Assembly: GCF_000308615.1 (NCBI RefSeq) | Contig: NZ_BAGB01000054.1 | Location: forward strand, 124,001-188,000 | Reading direction: 5' to 3' | Source: Nocardia jiangxiensis NBRC 101359 | GTDB taxonomy: Bacteria; Actinomycetota; Actinomycetes; Mycobacteriales; Mycobacteriaceae | Length of the DNA stretch: 64,000 bases | Shown: positions 24,933 through 33,224 of the stretch, one piece after another | How the letters are laid out: the number at the start of each line of letters is the position of its first letter | Position numbering within the stretch: the first letter of the stretch is position 1 | The notes under the pieces: model-generated | Databases searched by the model: none | What the model saw: the letters and a program-made list of their open reading frames with translations, nothing else | Told to the model about the DNA's origin: nothing | Translations under genes and position numbers: made by a program

Positions 24933-26258
24933 CTACATACCGTTGACCTCGACGATCGGGGCCGGATATACCGAGTGCGGGATACCGGACCGCCACGGCG
25001 TATGCACCGAGGCGCCGGACAGCTGCGCCAGCTCGGGAAGCCAGCGGCGCACGTACTCCCCGTCCGGATCGTGGCGTTCGGCCTGACGGAGCGGATTGAG
25101 CACCCGATTCGGGCGGGTGTCGGTGCCGGTGCCCGCCGCCCACTGCCAGTTGAGCTGATTGTTGGCCACGTCCGCGTCGATCAGCCAGCGCCGGAAATGC
25201 GCGGCCCCGATACGCCAATCGATCCGCAGCGTCTTGGTCAGGAATGCGGCCACGATCAACCGGGCCCGGCCCGGCATCCAACCCTCGGCCACCAGCTGAC
25301 GCATCGCGGCGTCGATCACCGGATATCCGGTGCGACCGCTACGCCATGCCTCGACGGCGTCCGGGTCGTCGCGCCATCCGGCGGGCGCGCGCCGGTAGTC
25401 GGTCCACCCGGCCTCCGGACGATCGGCCAACAGCTGGTGGTGGAAATCGCGCCAGGCCAACTGACGTACGAAGGCGTGGCCGCCGGGTGTCGAGGTATCG
25501 GTCCGATGCACCAACTCGGTCGCGGAGACACAGCCGAAATGCAGATACGGCGACAGATGCGAGGTCGCGTCGGATGCGAGGTCGTCGCTCATCGAGTCGT
25601 ACTCGTGGATCGGGCCGGACAGCCACTGCTTCATGAGCTTGCGACCGCTGGTCTCGCCGCCCGCAGACATCTGCGGCGAGCCCGGTTCGGCACACAGCTC
25701 CTGCGGCCGGGGCAGTTCCGCACCGCGCAGCGGCGGCACCACGAACCGCGGCGGCGGCGCGAGCGGACGGCGTACGGGCGTCTCCATCCACCGCCGGAAA
25801 TACGGTGTGAAAACGGCGAAATGGCCGCGACCGCTTGCGGGCGACGGGTCGCCGGGTTTGGCCACCGTCACCGAGTCGTCATGAGCGTGCAGCAGACAGT
25901 CCCGGCGCGCGAGCCGCTCGCGCAGCAGACGCTCGCGCTCGCGGCTGTACCAGCTCACGTCGGCGGCGATGTGCACGCTCTCGGCGTGCGTGTGCGCGAC
26001 CACCTTGTCCACCTCGTCCAGGACATCTCCGCGCCGGATCACCAGGCGCCCGTCCAGTGCGTGCAGTTCGTCGTCCAGCTCGCTCAGGGCGGTCAGCAGG
26101 AATCGGATCCGGTTGGGCGACACCGGTTCCCGGGCGATGATCCGGTCGTCCAGGACGAACAGCGGGACGACCCCGGCACCCTCGTGACAGGCCGCACGCA
26201 ACATCGGATTGTCGTGCACGCGCAGATCGCGGGTGAACAGCGCAACCGTGACCGTCAT
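24933..26258 (-). CDS. phrB: deoxyribodipyrimidine photolyase
   Basis: A 441-residue photolyase that repairs cyclobutane pyrimidine dimers with blue light using reduced FAD. N-terminal photolyase domain: VALFTRDLRVHDNPMLRAAC. FAD-binding domain: SHLSPYLHFGCVSATELVHR near 234, WRDFHHQLLADRPEAGW, and the tryptophan-rich DVANNQLNWQWAAGTGTDTR near 373 followed by RVLNPLRQAERHDPDGEYVR. GGAGG precedes the ATG at nine bases. It lies 81 bp upstream of the Ddn-like gene on the same strand. Confidence 0.93.
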   Translation of the reverse strand: MTVTVALFTRDLRVHDNPMLRAACHEGAGVVPLFVLDDRIIAREPVSPNRIRFLLTALSELDDELHALDGRLVIRRGDVLDEVDKVVAHTHAESVHIAADVSWYSRERERLLRERLARRDCLLHAHDDSVTVAKPGDPSPASGRGHFAVFTPYFRRWMETPVRRPLAPPPRFVVPPLRGAELPRPQELCAEPGSPQMSAGGETSGRKLMKQWLSGPIHEYDSMSDDLASDATSHLSPYLHFGCVSATELVHRTDTSTPGGHAFVRQLAWRDFHHQLLADRPEAGWTDYRRAPAGWRDDPDAVEAWRSGRTGYPVIDAAMRQLVAEGWMPGRARLIVAAFLTKTLRIDWRIGAAHFRRWLIDADVANNQLNWQWAAGTGTDTRPNRVLNPLRQAERHDPDGEYVRRWLPELAQLSGASVHTPWRSGIPHSVYPAPIVEVNGM

Positions 26259-26373
26259 CGGCTCCCACCTCCGGAGCAGCTATCTCCGGATCGAGCGGTG
26301 GACAGGAAAATCTTTGACACACTTACCCTTTCGAGATCGCATCGGACATCCGGATACCCTCGACCCGCGCCGG

Positions 26374-26979
26374 TCAGACCGAGCACAGCGGAGCGATCGT
26401 GCCGAGCCCACCCGTCGTGGGCGAGGTCAGATAGATACAGCTGTTCTCGCCCGCCACGGTGATGGCGGCGCGGATCGCGGCCCAGTGCGCCGAGTCGAGC
26501 GCAGGCGTGCGGGAGAGCACGAAACCGGAAATCCGCGCGGGATCGGTCACCAGCGCCCAGTCGTAGTCGGCGCCGAGCGCGGTCACGATGTAATTGGTCG
26601 GGCCCTCGCGGCGGTCCTGGGTCGGCACCCCCGGAAAGCTCACGCGCAGTTGGGCATCGGTCGCCGGATCGGTCACGGTCGCGGTTCCCGCGATCTGGTT
26701 CAACGATCCGTTCCAGGTGGTGCAGCTGTTGTGCACCGATACGTCGCCGCGGGAGTCGAGGGCATAGACCGCTCGCGTATCGCGGGCGCAGACGAGATTG
26801 AAGTACTGCGGCACGGCGGCCAGCTGATACCAGGTGCCCAGATACCGCTGCAGGTCCAGGCGCGGGACCGGCGCGGGCGGGGCTGCGGACGCCGGCGCGG
26901 CCATGATCGCGAGGGCAGCCGCGGCGACGCCGAGCGCGCCGGCGAATCGGCCGAGCCACTGGGGTCGATCGGTGATCAC
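26374..26979 (-). CDS. secreted lipocalin family protein
   Basis: A 201-residue bacterial lipocalin (Blc type). A signal peptide covers about residues 1-32 (FAGALGVAAAALAIMAAPAS, cleavage near ASA-AP). The lipocalin G-x-W motif is LQRYLGTWYQLAAVPQYFN and the second conserved block is DYDWALVTD. There is no lipobox, so it should be released to the cell envelope or medium rather than lipid-anchored. The GTG at 26979 has AAGGAG five bases upstream. Its promoter overlaps a paired CGATGC element that recurs 257 bp upstream. Confidence 0.85.
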   Translation of the reverse strand: MITDRPQWLGRFAGALGVAAAALAIMAAPASAAPPAPVPRLDLQRYLGTWYQLAAVPQYFNLVCARDTRAVYALDSRGDVSVHNSCTTWNGSLNQIAGTATVTDPATDAQLRVSFPGVPTQDRREGPTNYIVTALGADYDWALVTDPARISGFVLSRTPALDSAHWAAIRAAITVAGENSCIYLTSPTTGGLGTIAPLCSV

Positions 26980-27365
26980 ACCGTTCTCCTTCGAATCGAC
27001 TAGGTACCCACTGTAGCAATATTTCGATGCATAAACGATGCAAAAAAGGCAACCGATGTTGGCGATGCCTGCGCCGGTTGCGCTGTGGCCCCAAAAGGAA
27101 TCCACGACCCTGGTCTCCTCGGCACGAGCTCGCCTCGATGTCGACTCGGCGGTCCGCTTTGGTGGGCCGAACTGAGCATCGGTCCGACTTCCTGCCGAAA
27201 TCCATACCCTGATAGATCTGGCTACAGCTCTCACCGCGCTCAACTGACCGCTGCGTACCCACGTCGGACTACCCACATTATCGATGCGCAAACGATGCGT
27301 TCGACTCATCGGAGCCTTCGCGCCGTATGCACCATCGGGCCCGCCGAATCCGGCGACCGATCACG
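26980..27365. promoter_or_regulatory. lipocalin promoter region with two copies of CGATGC-N5-CGATGC
   Basis: Copy 1 is at 27025-27041 and copy 2 at 27282-27298; the core CGATGC-NN-AAA-CGATGC is shared. Each is a direct repeat with an 11-bp period, one helical turn. Read on the minus strand, each is followed by a short AT-rich stretch and GTGGGTA. Copy 1 lies just upstream of a TACAGT -10 candidate for the lipocalin gene. No gene is convincing between the two copies. Confidence 0.5.
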
Positions 27366-27607
27366 GTGCCCGCACCTCTGTCAGAACACGGCAGCCTGGG
27401 GATCTCCGCATTCGCCGCCTACGCCTGCTCCGACCGTCCGGCCTTCGACAAGTCTTCTGCCGCAGGATGATCGGTTGTCGCGAGCCTGGTTCGCGGTGGC
27501 GGCACACTACTTCGCGCTCGCCCGGGAAGTGGGACCGGCCGCTTGCGTCGACGGCGAGTGCCCACTCGACGGACGATCGGTTCGCCACCGCGGTCCGGGA
27601 TCAGTCG
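27366..27607 (+). pseudogene. frameshifted coding remnant, family unknown
   Basis: GTG at 27366 opens a frame reading VPAPLSEHGSLGISAFAAYA and CSDRPAFDKSSAAG before a TGA at about 27468. The next frame continues DDRLSRAWFAVAAHYFALAR then EVGPAACVDGECPLDG and runs into the convergent gene. Both halves look like real soluble protein and would join by a single frameshift. I do not recognise the family. Confidence 0.35.
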
Positions 27608-28962
27608 TGAGTCTGGTTGTCGAGCGTGCGGCCGAGGATGTGACGCAGGGCGAAATCCAGTTCGGGAGTGCGGAATCGGTGTCCGGCGGCCTGCAATCGG
27701 GCAGGTTGCACGCGCTGGCTGGCGACGGCCAGTTCGCGGACGCCCTCGGTACCCAGGAGCAGGGCCGGGCCGAATGTGGGGACCGGGAGCAGCGCGGGCC
27801 GATGCAGCACGCGCGACAGGGTGCGGGCATAGTCGGCATTGGTGACCGGTTGGGGCGCAACGGCATTGACCGGCCCGGTCAGCTCCGTGTCCCACAGCGC
27901 CCGGTGGTAGATGTCGACGAGATCATCGATTCCGATCCAGGACAGCCATTGGCGGCCGTCACCGATGCGTCCGCCGAGTCCGGCCGCGAACAGCGGACGC
28001 TGTAGCCGCAGTGTGCCGCCACGCGGGGACTGGACGATCCCGGTGCGGACGGTGACCACCCGAATGCGATCTGCGGCGACCTCGGCGGCGGACTCCCATC
28101 GGGTGACCAGATCCGCGAGGAAACCCGTACCGCGCGAACTGTTCTCGGTCAGCTGCTCCGCACCCCGGTCGGCGCCGTACAGGCCGATCGCGGAGGCACT
28201 GACGAAGGTGCGCACCCCGGACCTTGCGGCCAGATCGGCGAGTCGCCGCGTTGGTTCGATCCGGCTGTCGGCGATGGCACGCTTGTGCGCGGCGGTGAAC
28301 CGGCCGGCGATGGAGGCTCCCGCGAGATGCACCACCGCATCCACCCCCTCCAGCAGTGCCGGGTCCGGATCGGACGGATCCCACCGGCGCTCGCCGGGAC
28401 CGGACGGTGCGCGGCGGACCAGCCGGATCACGGTATGACCGCCGGTGCTCAGCATCGCGGTGAGCGCAGCCCCGACCAGTCCGCGCGCACCGGTGACCGC
28501 GACGACCGACGGCGCCAGGCCGTGCTCGGCCGCACGTCGATGCGCCGCCAGATCATCGGACAGCTGCCGGGACCGGTAGGCGAACATCGGCCGCAGGGCG
28601 AACTCCGGCACCGGCGAATCGACGCGATCCACCACACGGGTGTGGTCCGCGTCCAGAGCCTCGAATTCGTGAGTGTGCCGCCACGGCAGCAGTCCCGCGG
28701 GCAGCGTGGTGAGCCCGTCGGTGACTACTTCGTCCACGAACCGATGCGGCGGATCGTAATCCCCCGAACGATGCTGTGCCACCCAGGACAGCCCGCCCGG
28801 AAGTCCCAGAATCGCACGCCCGTCGGCCAGCGACCGAGCCTCCGATCGCACCCTGACCGGCTGCCACGGCGGAGCCAGCCGAGTGAACGCCCCCGGACGC
28901 TCGAACCAGGCGAAAACCTCGTGACGAGGCACAGCGACGACACTCGACCATTCGATGCCCAC
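27601..28962 (-). CDS. TIGR01777 family epimerase with N-terminal SRPBCC domain
   Basis: A 453-residue two-domain protein. Residues 1-145 form an SRPBCC/START-like domain (VAVPRHEVFAWFERPGAFTR), and from about 150 an SDR-type epimerase domain of the TIGR01777 (YfcH) class: VVAVTGARGLVGAALTAML, then VDAVVHLAGASIAGRFTAAH and SASAIGLYGADRG. In plants and E. coli the family is linked to cell-division or sugar-nucleotide roles, but no bacterial function is firm. This fusion is common in actinobacteria. Confidence 0.88.
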   Translation of the reverse strand: MGIEWSSVVAVPRHEVFAWFERPGAFTRLAPPWQPVRVRSEARSLADGRAILGLPGGLSWVAQHRSGDYDPPHRFVDEVVTDGLTTLPAGLLPWRHTHEFEALDADHTRVVDRVDSPVPEFALRPMFAYRSRQLSDDLAAHRRAAEHGLAPSVVAVTGARGLVGAALTAMLSTGGHTVIRLVRRAPSGPGERRWDPSDPDPALLEGVDAVVHLAGASIAGRFTAAHKRAIADSRIEPTRRLADLAARSGVRTFVSASAIGLYGADRGAEQLTENSSRGTGFLADLVTRWESAAEVAADRIRVVTVRTGIVQSPRGGTLRLQRPLFAAGLGGRIGDGRQWLSWIGIDDLVDIYHRALWDTELTGPVNAVAPQPVTNADYARTLSRVLHRPALLPVPTFGPALLLGTEGVRELAVASQRVQPARLQAAGHRFRTPELDFALRHILGRTLDNQTHD

Positions 28963-29097
28963 GAACCGAGCCTAACCATGCGAGAGCAGAATCCAGCTCA
29001 TTCACCCGCCCGGCCGGAAACGATCAGCTTGCCGCCGCCACACCTCCGATGCCGTCGCCACGTAGGACTCCCGACCCCAGCCGGGATCCGTACCTGC

Positions 29098-29655
29098 TCA
29101 ATTCCTGGCCGGGAGCCGATCGAGAATCTCCCGCAACAGATCGCCATGCGCCCGCATCAACTCACCCTGTTCACGGAACATGGCGTCGTGCCGGTCCAGC
29201 CGAGCGTTCACCGCCCGGAACTCCGCTCGCATGGCATCGAGCTCTCCACGCACACCCGCGAGTTCTTCGTGCACAGCGGCGAACTGCCGATCCACATCAG
29301 CGAACTTCTCCCGCACACCGCCAAGCTCTTTGTGCACAGCAGCGAACTGCCGGTCCACGTCCTCGAACTTCGCACCCATACCAACGAGTTCCTCGTGTAC
29401 AGCAGCGAACTCCTGACGCATCCCGGCCAGCTCACCATGTACAACGGTGAACTCCTGACGCATCCCCGCCAATTCACCGTGCACGACAGCGAACTCCTGG
29501 CGCATCTCTTGGAGGGTGCCGTGTACTCGGCCGAATTCTTCGAGCACCTTGTCGTGGTTGGCGGTTACGGTTACCTCGAGTTTGTCGAGGCGGCCGGTGG
29601 TGGCGACGGCGATGTGTTCCAAGTGGGTCACCCCGATCTCGAGCGGCGCGGTCAC
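29098..29655 (-). CDS. coiled-coil protein built of 14- and 21-residue repeats
   Basis: A 185-residue protein, nearly all predicted coiled coil. Residues about 50-92 contain three 14-residue units of the type MRQEFAVVHGELAG, followed by two 21-residue units containing KFEDVDRQFAAVHKELGG and KFADVDRQFAAVHEELAG. All unit lengths are multiples of seven, keeping heptad register, and the DNA repeats are still highly similar, suggesting recent slippage expansion. No signal peptide or membrane segment. Function unknown; such proteins may act as scaffolds. The final part RLDRHDAMFREQGELMRAHG resembles DUF-type tail helices. Confidence 0.7.
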   Translation of the reverse strand: MTAPLEIGVTHLEHIAVATTGRLDKLEVTVTANHDKVLEEFGRVHGTLQEMRQEFAVVHGELAGMRQEFTVVHGELAGMRQEFAAVHEELVGMGAKFEDVDRQFAAVHKELGGVREKFADVDRQFAAVHEELAGVRGELDAMRAEFRAVNARLDRHDAMFREQGELMRAHGDLLREILDRLPARN

Positions 29656-29731
29656 TGTGAGTCCTCTCAGGAGTGGGATGTTAGCAAGCCGGAGCGGGGC
29701 GACGCCGGCGATGAAGGAGGGCGGTCGACCC

Positions 29732-31378
29732 TCAGGCGCGGTCCTCGCGGAGGGGGATGCGGACCGCCTCGACGGCGGTGCGCACCTGCTGGCAATCGGT
29801 GTCGGTGAAGTCGGCGTCCTTCTCCAGGACGGCGTCGTGGCAAGCCGTGAGCAACGTGTTCGCCAGGGCGGGATAGTCGGCGCTGGAGTACAGCTCGGTC
29901 TGCACGGTCCAGTACAGGGCGGCAGCCTTCTCCAGGCCGATTCCCCGGATCTTCCGGCGGCCGAAGGTTCCCCCGTCGGTGATCAGGAAGGCCAGCTTGT
30001 TGCCGACGCCGCTGTTGATGTGCACACCGCCCAGATCGGGCACCCGATTGCGATCGGAGTACGTCGCCGGCGCCCACCCCGGCCCGCGGTAGGTCTCCGG
30101 CTGCGGATCGGCCGCGGTGGCCGGAGATTTCATATCCCGGATGACGCCCACCTGCGTCCCGTTGCCGATCTTCCAGCGATCCTCGGCGGAATGCTTTGCA
30201 CGAGTGGTCAGTTCGGTGAATTCGCCGAATACGTCGGACAGTGATTCGTTGATCGCACCCGACTCGTTGAGGTAGTCCAGATCGCTGGTCTTCTCGGTGA
30301 CGCCGTGGGTCAGCTCGTGTGCGACGACGTCCGGCCCGAGGACCGCGGTGCCCATCACGAACCCTTCGGCATCGGACCAGAACGCGTTCGCGTACGGGCA
30401 CGAATCGGGACATACCCGGACGTGCGCGCGCAGCGCCTTGCCACGGCCGTCGTGCGCATCGATGCCGATCAGATCGGTGAGGCTGCCCAGATCGGTGTAG
30501 CGCGCGTAGAACCTCTCGGTATCGCCGATCCAGTCGTAGACCTTGTTCGCATCGTCGTTGCCGCGAACCCTGGCCTGCCCCTCGGCGCGCACGACCGGAT
30601 ACGATCCGTCGGCGCCGCACGGAGTGCCGAGTTCCGCCTCCGAACCATGGAAATTCGCATCGCACACCACCCGAGTCAGATTCGCGCCCGTCTGCCAGGC
30701 GTCCAGTACCGCGCCGGACGAATCTGCCGCGACGAATATCCGCCATCCGGTCCCTGCCGCGGTGACCTCGAACCGGTACGCGGGGACCGCGGTCTTGTCC
30801 GGACCGCTGCCCGTCAGCTCCGGATCGAACCAGACCGCCACCCCGGCCCGCACCCGCACCGCGCTCGCCGGGACACGAGCGAGTGCCGTGGCGGTGGTGA
30901 TCGCGCGGTCCCGAGCACTCGCCGGGGGCGTCGTCCGACCGGCGGGGAAGTGGCCCGAGATGTGTTCGGCGAGTGCACCGCTCGCCGAGAGCAACGCCCC
31001 GTCCGGTTGCAGGGCCAGCGCGACGGCCGCACCGTAGACGGGCACCGCACCGATCGACTGCGTGAGCCGCACGGTACTGCCTCGACCGCGCCGAGAAACC
31101 TTCTGCACCAGGAGTTTCCCCGATGTGGTCGCACCGAAGAGGCGCTCGACGGCGGCGGCGTGCGCGAGAGCCGCGTCGGCATCACCGCCGGACGCACCCA
31201 CTCGCGGGACGGGCCGATCCGGCACGACCTGACGCACAGATCCGGCCGCATCGCGGTGAATTCGCTTGGGCGCGGCCACGAGTGCTGGCGTGGCGGGCGG
31301 CTGAGCCGATGCGGGACCAGCCGCCGGAACGGATGCGAGTACCGCAACCGCACACAGGGCAGCGATCGAAACCCTCAT
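29732..31378 (-). CDS. secreted M4 family (thermolysin-like) metallopeptidase
   Basis: A 548-residue extracellular zinc protease. Signal peptide at residues 1-25 (SIAALCAVAVLASVPAAGPA), then a propeptide to roughly residue 215 (FTP-like, VRLTQSIGAVPVYGAAVALA), then the catalytic domain with VVAHELTHGVTE supplying the HExxH zinc ligands and catalytic Glu, and GAINESLSDVFGE supplying the third ligand. GVHINSGVGNKLAFLI carries the conserved histidine of the M4 C-terminal lobe. The ATG at 31378 follows GGGGG; an upstream in-frame start would spoil the signal peptide. Confidence 0.92.
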   Translation of the reverse strand: MRVSIAALCAVAVLASVPAAGPASAQPPATPALVAAPKRIHRDAAGSVRQVVPDRPVPRVGASGGDADAALAHAAAVERLFGATTSGKLLVQKVSRRGRGSTVRLTQSIGAVPVYGAAVALALQPDGALLSASGALAEHISGHFPAGRTTPPASARDRAITTATALARVPASAVRVRAGVAVWFDPELTGSGPDKTAVPAYRFEVTAAGTGWRIFVAADSSGAVLDAWQTGANLTRVVCDANFHGSEAELGTPCGADGSYPVVRAEGQARVRGNDDANKVYDWIGDTERFYARYTDLGSLTDLIGIDAHDGRGKALRAHVRVCPDSCPYANAFWSDAEGFVMGTAVLGPDVVAHELTHGVTEKTSDLDYLNESGAINESLSDVFGEFTELTTRAKHSAEDRWKIGNGTQVGVIRDMKSPATAADPQPETYRGPGWAPATYSDRNRVPDLGGVHINSGVGNKLAFLITDGGTFGRRKIRGIGLEKAAALYWTVQTELYSSADYPALANTLLTACHDAVLEKDADFTDTDCQQVRTAVEAVRIPLREDRA

Positions 31379-31631
31379 GAATCCCCCTATTACTCGATGA
31401 CGACGCAGAACCCCGGCATGCATCGAGCGATCCCCGACAACGGGTCACCACCGACGTACCGAGAGAAAACGTCTTCCGACAAATTCGTTTTTCTGCAATC
31501 CATTTCGATTGCGGTCCCCCGAGACGAATTCTCTCGGTATTCACATAATCAGTTCATCCACTGTGTGCACTCATCGGGATGATCCGGCATTCCCGATCCG
31601 CAAGAATCGCCGGAAAGGTATCGCCGAGCCC

Positions 31632-32174
31632 CTACAACTTGGCGAAAATCTTGTGCACCGTGGCCCAGGTACGAGTGGTGACCTGTTTGCCGAAGGTCTT
31701 GTCCAGCCAGACCATATGATTCGGCGTACCCGGCGTGCTGTTGTCCATCACCGCCAGAATCGCCCGGACCTGCTCGTCGTACCCGAGAATCTTCACCTGG
31801 TCGGCCAGATGCGGCGGCGGTTCGGCGCCCAGACCGGGATTGTCGGCATCCTTCAGAAACGTCACCATCAGATAGGTCTCCCGCGAATGCGTGAGACCCG
31901 AGAACGGATCGGATTCGATCAGAGCCTGCAACTCGCCGCGGGTGCGGATCAGCGTGCCGCCGCCTATACCGAGCTCGGTGGACAATCCCTGCTGAATCTG
32001 CGATTCCAGTGCGGCACAATCGGATTCCGCACTGCTGAACACGATGTTGCCACTGCCCAGCACCGAGCCGACCGATTCGAAACCCAAACCACTGAACACG
32101 CCGCGCAACTTCTCCCCGCGCATGGCGGGATTGCTCGGAGTTATTCCTCGCAACAGAGCGGCGTATCGGTTCAT
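31632..32174 (-). CDS. DUF1697 domain-containing protein
   Basis: A 180-residue DUF1697 protein. It opens with the family pattern RYAALLRGITPSNPAMRGEK, continues VLGSGNIVFSS and ends TRTWATVHKIFAKL. The family is widespread and has no established function. It lies 55 bp downstream of the convergent-free end of the Rv3034c-like gene on the same strand, which may be transcriptionally linked. Confidence 0.88.
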   Translation of the reverse strand: MNRYAALLRGITPSNPAMRGEKLRGVFSGLGFESVGSVLGSGNIVFSSAESDCAALESQIQQGLSTELGIGGGTLIRTRGELQALIESDPFSGLTHSRETYLMVTFLKDADNPGLGAEPPPHLADQVKILGYDEQVRAILAVMDNSTPGTPNHMVWLDKTFGKQVTTRTWATVHKIFAKL

Positions 32175-32229
32175 GGCTCAGACGCTACCGCCCGCCACCG
32201 ACAGATTCACCCTCCTGCGGCCAGCCGCC

Positions 32230-33009
32230 CTACGACGCGCCGATACTGGAAGATTCCACTTGTGCGGCATCCCCGTCGGCCGCCTTCTTGCGCTCGATAT
32301 CGGCCAGCGCGGCCGCGTGCGCAGCGCGCGCATCGGCGGCCGCATCCCAGGCGTCCTTACGGTTCTTGACCACCTTGGCGGGCGCGCCGACCGCGATGCT
32401 GTAGTCCGGGACGTCGCCCTTGACCACCGCGTGCGCGCCCAGGACACAGCCGCGGCCGACCCGGGTGCCGCGCAGAACGGTGACCTTCGCCGCGATCCAG
32501 GTGTCCGGGCCGATGCGCACCGGGCTCTTCACGATGCCCTGATCCTTGATCGGCATGGTGACGTCGTCCATCTTGTGGTCGAAGTCGCAGATGTAGCACC
32601 AGTCCGCCACCAGCGTGGACGCGCCGATCTCGATGTCGAGATAGGTGTTCACGACGTTGTCCTTGCCGAACACCACCTTGTCACCGATGCGCAGCGAACC
32701 CTCGTGGCAGCGGATCGCGTTGCCGTCGCCGATGTGCACCCAGCGGCCGATCTCCATGCGCCCCAACTCGGGCGTCGCATGCACCTCGACCCGGCGGCCC
32801 AGGAAGACCATGCCGCGCAACACGATGTGCGGATTGGCCAGGCGGAATTTCAACAACCGGTAGTACCGCACCAGGTACCAGGGGGTGTAGGCCCGATTGG
32901 CGAGTACCCAGCGCAGCGACGCCACGGTGAGGAAACGCGCCTGCTCCGGATCCCGGCGGCGCGAACCCCGCCAACGCGAGCGCAACGGTGCGCCCCACAT
33001 GCTCGTCAC
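32230..33009 (-). CDS. hexapeptide-repeat acyltransferase (Rv3034c-like)
   Basis: A 259-residue left-handed beta-helix acyltransferase of the LacA/WcaF type. Hexapeptide turns are visible in VVFGKDNVVNTYLDIEIGAS and IGPDTWIAAKVTVLRGTRVG, with DFDHKMDDVTMP near residue 145 supplying the catalytic histidine and AVGAPAKVVKNR closing the coil. Rv3034c has been proposed as an acetyltransferase of methylglucose lipopolysaccharide synthesis. The GTG at 33009 has GAGGAG six bases upstream. Divergent from the PQQ-like lipoprotein gene. Confidence 0.86.
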   Translation of the reverse strand: MTSMWGAPLRSRWRGSRRRDPEQARFLTVASLRWVLANRAYTPWYLVRYYRLLKFRLANPHIVLRGMVFLGRRVEVHATPELGRMEIGRWVHIGDGNAIRCHEGSLRIGDKVVFGKDNVVNTYLDIEIGASTLVADWCYICDFDHKMDDVTMPIKDQGIVKSPVRIGPDTWIAAKVTVLRGTRVGRGCVLGAHAVVKGDVPDYSIAVGAPAKVVKNRKDAWDAAADARAAHAAALADIERKKAADGDAAQVESSSIGAS

Positions 33010-33224
33010 GAAGTGCTCCTCGCGTCCATCGGGCGATCCTCTCGTCCCGCGGTGTCGTCGTCGAGCTACCAGGGTACTTTCGGTCGAAATCGACCGGATC
33101 CCCTACCCTGGCCGGGCGCGGAAATCCCCCGAAGCGGGCGCACTGCGTGAGGCGGCACACCACCCGCTCGCCGGGACGGTTAGTCTCGTGCAAGCCCGTA
33201 CGAGCAGAGGGGAGACAAGGTCAG

